A DNA stretch of 10,000 nucleotides from Desulfomonile sp. Its GTDB lineage: Bacteria > Desulfobacterota > Desulfomonilia > Desulfomonilales > Desulfomonilaceae. Positions 6,102 through 10,000 of this stretch are shown here, piece by piece; the first letter of the stretch is position 1, and the number at the start of each line of letters is the position of its first letter. A program made the translations under genes and the position numbers. The stretch spans positions 1 to 10,000 of the forward strand of contig JAIWNO010000092.1 of assembly GCA_020216785.1 (NCBI GenBank), given 5' to 3'. The notes beneath the pieces were generated by a model that did no database searches, was not told the DNA's origin, and was given only the letters and a program-made list of their open reading frames with translations.

Positions 6102-9100
6102 TCATGAGATTTTGAGCGAGCGTTTGAACTCAATCTCTTTGACCAGGCAATAGATTGTCGGAACCACAAAGATGGTGATGATGTCGATGGTCATGCCTCC
6201 AAAGCTCGGCAAGGCCATCGGGACCATGACGTCAGCGCCTTTCCCTGAAGATGTGAGCACCGGTATAAGCGCCAGGATCGTCGTCGCGGTGGTCATGAGC
6301 GCAGGCCTGACCCGCTTGAGGCCGGCCTCCACCACGGCTTCCCTGATTTCAGCCACCGAGTTGAAGGTGTGTCGAGCGAATACCTGATCAAGATACGTGG
6401 AATAAATTACGCCATCGTTCGTTGCGATCCCGAAAAGTGCCAGGAAACCCACCCACACTGCAACACTCAGATTATACGGCCGCACCTGGAACAGCTCCCG
6501 CATGTTCACCCCAAAGACGCTGAAATCCAGGAACCACGGCAGGGAATACAGCCAGATCATAAGGAACCCTCCTGACCAGGCTACGAATATTCCCGAAAAG
6601 ACGTTCAACGACACAGGGATGGAGCGAAACTGAAAATAGAGCACCATGAATATCAGCATGAGGGACACCGGTATCACGATGCGGAGGGTTTTCTCTGAAC
6701 GCACTTGGTTTTCGTACGAGCCCGCGAAAGTGAAGGACGTACCGGGTGGCAGAACAAGTTCGCCGGTCCTGATCTTGTGACGCAGGTAATCGTCGGCTGC
6801 CCGTACGACGTCCACTTCGGCCGCGCCCGGCCGCTTATCGAAGAGCACGTAGCTTACCAGGAAGGTGTCCTCACTCTTCACGGTCATAGGACCACGCGTA
6901 TATCGGACAGTGGCCACAAGGTTGAGCGGGACCTGGACACCTTCCGCTCCCGGCACAAGGATCTTTTCCAACGATTCGAGCGAGTCGCGAAGCTCTCTTT
7001 GGTAGCGCACCCTGACGGGGTAGCGCTCCCGGCCTTCAACGGTGGTGGTAATCCGCTTGCCGCCTATAGCGATCTCGATCACGTCCTGCACATCTTGGAT
7101 CTTGACGCCGTATCGTGCGATCGCTGTGCGGTCGATGTCAATCTCGAGGTAGGGATTGCCTACAACGCGGTCCGCTATCACCGATGCAGGCTCAACGAGG
7201 GGCACCTCCTTGAGGAATCGCTCGATTTGGAGGCCCACCTGTTCCACCTCAGCAAGGGTGCGCCCGCGAACCTTCACTCCCATCGCAGCCCTCATCCCGC
7301 TTTGGAGCATCACGATGCGGGCAGCGATCGGCTGAAGCCTCGGTGCTGAGGTACTTCCCGGCAGTTTGGCGGCCTTAACGATTTCTTTCCAGATATCGTT
7401 GGGTGATTTGATCTCGGGGCGCCAATTGCGAATCGGTTTGCCGGTGGCGGGGTCTACCACCCGATTTCCCGTCACAGGATCGGTCTTGTACTCCGGCACG
7501 TAGTTGATCACGGTCTCCACCATTGAGATAGGCGCCGGATCGAGCGCGCTCTCCACGCGACCGATCTTGCCGACGACAGACTCCACTTCCGGAATGGCCC
7601 GGATGGCGAGGTCCTGTTTGCGAATCACGTCGAGCGCCTCGCCGATTGACGCGTGCGGCATAGTGGTAGGCATGAAGAGGAAAGAGCCTTCATCCAGGTC
7701 CGGCATGAATTCTTTGCCCAGTCCGGGGAAGGCATGCGAAAGCTTTGACCAGAGCCAACTGGTCCTTACTGGGTCGCCAGCGCGGTGGAGCACGGTCGCT
7801 GCGTCGCTCTTCACCTCGGGCGTATGGACGTGCTGCACGGTGATCGTCGGGGGAGGGGAGGGCAGAAACCTTTGCACGGTCCACGGAATGAAAAAGAAGA
7901 CCTTGTTGAAGCCCAACCATATGCAAAGGCCCAAGACCACAAGACTGATGGGCAGCGTAACAAACGCCGCCTTGTGAGCCAACGCCCACCGAAGAAACGG
8001 CGCATAAAACGTGGTAAAGACCTTCCGGATGCCAAGCAGCCCGAAGATGATTGACGACGCAAATATGAGGTTCCGCACAAACCCTGCGGCCGGCCCCAGC
8101 GGCAACCAGTGCTCGGTAAGCAGAACCACCACGAGCCCGAGCGCCACCAGGTTCAGGGCTGTCGGCGTCTTCTCCTGAGCCTGCGGTGGCAGGTAGTGGG
8201 ACACAGCGCGGACCACGGCCACAAGGATCACCGCCGCGCCAATCCACCAAGAGACCGCGAACCCGATCCAGACTCCAACCCCGACGGCTACTGCGGCGAT
8301 GATGAGCCTCGTGTTCGCCTGAACCTTCCATCGACGGAAGGCTACGTGTGCCAGCGGCGGAACTACGGCAAGCGCGAGGATCAGCGACGCCGCCACGGCA
8401 AAGGTCTTGGTATACGCGACAGGCTTGAAAAGCTTGCCTTCAGGACCGGTGAGTGCAAAGACCGGCAGAAAGGAGATGATCGTTGTCAGCGATGAAGTCA
8501 CCACCGCTCCCCCCACCTCAGCGACAGACGCGCGAATCATACCCAGAGTGATTCCACGGGACGGGTTCTCCTCCATGTGTCTCAAGATGTTTTCACAGAG
8601 GATGATTCCCATGTCCACCATCACGCCGATCGCAATTGCGATGCCCGAAAGGGACATGATGTTGGAATCGACTCCCGTGAATTTCATGATGATAAAGGTG
8701 AACAGCACCGCGAGAGGCAATACTGCGGAAATGAGTATTGAGCTGGCGAGGTGGTTCACCATGACGATCACGACGATGATCGTCACGAGAATTTCCTCGG
8801 AAAGCGCCTTCTTCAACGTGCCGAGCGTCTCGTGGATGAGCGCTGTCCTGTCGTAAAACGGCACGATTTGCACCTGCGAGATCTTCCCGTCGGGCAGGGT
8901 CTTTTTAGGCAGCCCCGGCGAGATCTCCGCAATTTTCTTTTTCACGTTTTTGATCACTTCCAGCGGGTTTTCGCTGAAGCGCACCACAACGACCCCACCC
9001 ACGACTTCAGCGCCTTCTTTGTCGAGCGCTCCTCGGCGGACTTCAGGCCCGAGGGAGACCGTGGCCACATCCTTGATGAACAGCGGGATGTTGTCGTTTA

Positions 9101-9938
9101 CCTTGACCACGCTCTGCTCGATGTCGCGGACCGAGCGAATGAACCCCAAACCTCGAATCGTGTATTCCGTGCGATTCACCTCGATGGTGCCCGCGCCCAC
9201 GTCTAAATTGGCCATCCGAACTGCGGAGAAAATCTCCGGCAACGTGATGTTGTGAGCCCGCATCGCGTCGGGATTGATGTCGATCTGGTATTCCTTCACA
9301 TACCCGCCCACAGATGCGACTTCGCTTACCCCGCCGGACGACTGAAGCGCGTATCGGACGTAGTAGTCCTGGATTGTGCGGAGTTCGTCCAAGCCGAACC
9401 CTTCGCCCTCGACCGTGTACCAGAAGACCTGCCCCAGGGCCGTCGCATCGGGTCCGAGCGTCGGTTGAACACCTTCGGGCAAGGTCCCGGCCGGCAATGA
9501 ATTCAGTTTCTCCAGTATCCTCGACCGGGACCAATAGAACTCGATGTTGTCACGGAAGATTATGTAGATGGTGGAGAAGCCGAAGAATGAGTTGCTCCGA
9601 ATGGCTTTTACGCCCGGGATGCCTAGGAGCGACACGGTGAGCGGATAGGTGATCTGGTCTTCCACGTCTTTGGGGGAACGGCCTTCCCATGTGGTGAAAA
9701 CGATCTGCTGGTTCTCGCCGATATCGGGGATTGCATCCACGGGGACCGGGTCCCGTGGGGGCCACGAGATCTCCCAGTCAAAGGGAGCGACGGCAAGGCC
9801 CCCGAGTAGTGTACCGAGAATCACCATCACAACGAATAGTTTCTGCGCAGTCCAGAACCCCATGAATCTGGAAAACAGCGACTCCTCGGCAGGGCCGAGA
9901 AGCTGGTCATTCTGTTTCGGTGGATCGGTTGGGGTCAT
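6102..9938 (-). CDS. cusA: CusA-type heavy-metal efflux RND pump, enlarged (1278 aa)
   Basis: This inner-membrane proton antiporter is the pump of a CusCBA-like complex that expels Cu(I)/Ag(I). HME-family signatures are DAIPDIGENQQIVFT (68-82), FYWSRSRILEKLNSLPAGTL (134-153), EGVQPTLGPDATALGQVFWY (155-174), and the TM4 segment SGIAIAIGVMVDMGIILCEN (431-450) with D442 and E449, which is the Cus (monovalent metal) pattern rather than CzcA's DFG..VDGAVV. The CusA copper methionines M573 and M623 appear to match M806 (PISMVET) and M877 (RIVMLQSG), while the M672 position reads Val945 (ARYGVKI). It is about 230 residues longer than E. coli CusA (1047). The excess includes residues 541-640, which look like four extra membrane helices, and periplasmic insertions near 690-735 and 815-855. 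The ATG overlaps the preceding gene's stop (ATGA), so translation is probably coupled. nosL follows after 18 bases. Exact metal is inferred. Confidence 0.95.
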   Translation of the reverse strand: MTPTDPPKQNDQLLGPAEESLFSRFMGFWTAQKLFVVMVILGTLLGGLAVAPFDWEISWPPRDPVPVDAIPDIGENQQIVFTTWEGRSPKDVEDQITYPLTVSLLGIPGVKAIRSNSFFGFSTIYIIFRDNIEFYWSRSRILEKLNSLPAGTLPEGVQPTLGPDATALGQVFWYTVEGEGFGLDELRTIQDYYVRYALQSSGGVSEVASVGGYVKEYQIDINPDAMRAHNITLPEIFSAVRMANLDVGAGTIEVNRTEYTIRGLGFIRSVRDIEQSVVKVNDNIPLFIKDVATVSLGPEVRRGALDKEGAEVVGGVVVVRFSENPLEVIKNVKKKIAEISPGLPKKTLPDGKISQVQIVPFYDRTALIHETLGTLKKALSEEILVTIIVVIVMVNHLASSILISAVLPLAVLFTFIIMKFTGVDSNIMSLSGIAIAIGVMVDMGIILCENILRHMEENPSRGITLGMIRASVAEVGGAVVTSSLTTIISFLPVFALTGPEGKLFKPVAYTKTFAVAASLILALAVVPPLAHVAFRRWKVQANTRLIIAAVAVGVGVWIGFAVSWWIGAAVILVAVVRAVSHYLPPQAQEKTPTALNLVALGLVVVLLTEHWLPLGPAAGFVRNLIFASSIIFGLLGIRKVFTTFYAPFLRWALAHKAAFVTLPISLVVLGLCIWLGFNKVFFFIPWTVQRFLPSPPPTITVQHVHTPEVKSDAATVLHRAGDPVRTSWLWSKLSHAFPGLGKEFMPDLDEGSFLFMPTTMPHASIGEALDVIRKQDLAIRAIPEVESVVGKIGRVESALDPAPISMVETVINYVPEYKTDPVTGNRVVDPATGKPIRNWRPEIKSPNDIWKEIVKAAKLPGSTSAPRLQPIAARIVMLQSGMRAAMGVKVRGRTLAEVEQVGLQIERFLKEVPLVEPASVIADRVVGNPYLEIDIDRTAIARYGVKIQDVQDVIEIAIGGKRITTTVEGRERYPVRVRYQRELRDSLESLEKILVPGAEGVQVPLNLVATVRYTRGPMTVKSEDTFLVSYVLFDKRPGAAEVDVVRAADDYLRHKIRTGELVLPPGTSFTFAGSYENQVRSEKTLRIVIPVSLMLIFMVLYFQFRSIPVSLNVFSGIFVAWSGGFLMIWLYSLPWFLDFSVFGVNMRELFQVRPYNLSVAVWVGFLALFGIATNDGVIYSTYLDQVFARHTFNSVAEIREAVVEAGLKRVRPALMTTATTILALIPVLTSSGKGADVMVPMALPSFGGMTIDIITIFVVPTIYCLVKEIEFKRSLKIS

Positions 9939-10000
9939 TCGCCGCCTCCGTGGCCGGAATGACCTTTACTGTCGGCCGGCTTCGACGTGGAGCCTGCTGC
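9935..10000 (-). CDS. C-terminal end of the gene before cusA, probably CusB-type membrane fusion protein
   Basis: Only the last 21 codons and a TGA stop are inside the window. They read AAGSTSKPADSKGHSGHGGGE, a flexible Gly/Ser/His tail with HSGHGGG that could bind metal. The stop overlaps the cusA ATG as ATGA, the arrangement usual for cusB-cusA or czcB-czcA pairs. The frame is set by this overlap and is open to the window edge. Identity as the periplasmic adaptor is inferred from position and the His-rich tail; no domain is visible. Confidence 0.7.
   Translation of the reverse strand, partial: AAGSTSKPADSKGHSGHGGGE

Noticed and set aside
6705..7349. Long plus-strand reading frame of 214 codons
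   Set aside because: It lies wholly inside the RND pump gene on the opposite strand and shows no family features; it is a shadow of the high-GC coding frame.
7690..8331. Minus-strand reading frame of 213 codons inside the pump
   Set aside because: It is an alternate frame of cusA with Arg/Gly-rich, low-quality protein; the cusA frame is continuous across it.
1..10000. CRISPR arrays, tRNA or rRNA genes, insertion sequences
   Set aside because: I saw no regularly spaced repeats, no tRNA or rRNA-like blocks and no transposase motifs.

Overview
Every gene I can support lies on the minus strand, so the window reads right to left. The cell is most likely Gram-negative: it has a tripartite RND metal exporter, and the small protein next to it carries a Sec signal peptide. 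The glycine cleavage P-protein is of the split two-subunit type (GcvPA/GcvPB), which is common in anaerobic, thermophilic and many uncultivated lineages and unlike E. coli. The DNA looks moderately GC-rich. I cannot name a phylum with confidence; a Deltaproteobacteria-, Nitrospirota- or NC10-like bacterium would fit.

Right block (10000 to 5547): a copper/silver efflux operon. The last 21 codons of a gene, probably the CusB-type membrane fusion protein, overlap by ATGA the start of a very long CusA-type RND pump (1278 aa). After 18 untranslated bases comes a NosL-family copper-binding protein with a plain cleavable signal peptide. NosL normally serves nitrous oxide reductase. Here no nos gene is visible, and NosL appears to be the periplasmic copper carrier of an efflux pump.

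Middle (5546 to 3578): a 226-base gap holds a good sigma-70-like promoter and a hairpin close to the expected transcript start. A soluble histidine kinase with two PAS domains follows.

Left block (3552 to 1): glycine cleavage genes gcvT, gcvH and gcvPA, the last cut by the window edge a few residues before its expected end. gcvPB is expected next, outside the window. GcvT (aminomethyltransferase), GcvH (lipoyl carrier) and GcvPA/PB (PLP-dependent decarboxylase) together split glycine into CO2, ammonia and methylene-tetrahydrofolate, or run in reverse. The kinase gene ends only 25 bases before gcvT, so kinase and glycine cleavage genes may share one transcript. Two gaps of about 265 bases inside the gcv block carry no recognisable gene or glycine riboswitch; one holds a perfect 23-bp inverted repeat with a 3-base loop and no U-tract.

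Points of most interest: NosL tied to a Cus-like pump; a pump with about 100 extra residues that look like four added membrane helices and with one of the three CusA copper-site methionines changed to valine; a PAS kinase ahead of the gcv genes; a GcvT with an altered folate-side segment; and the long perfect palindrome.
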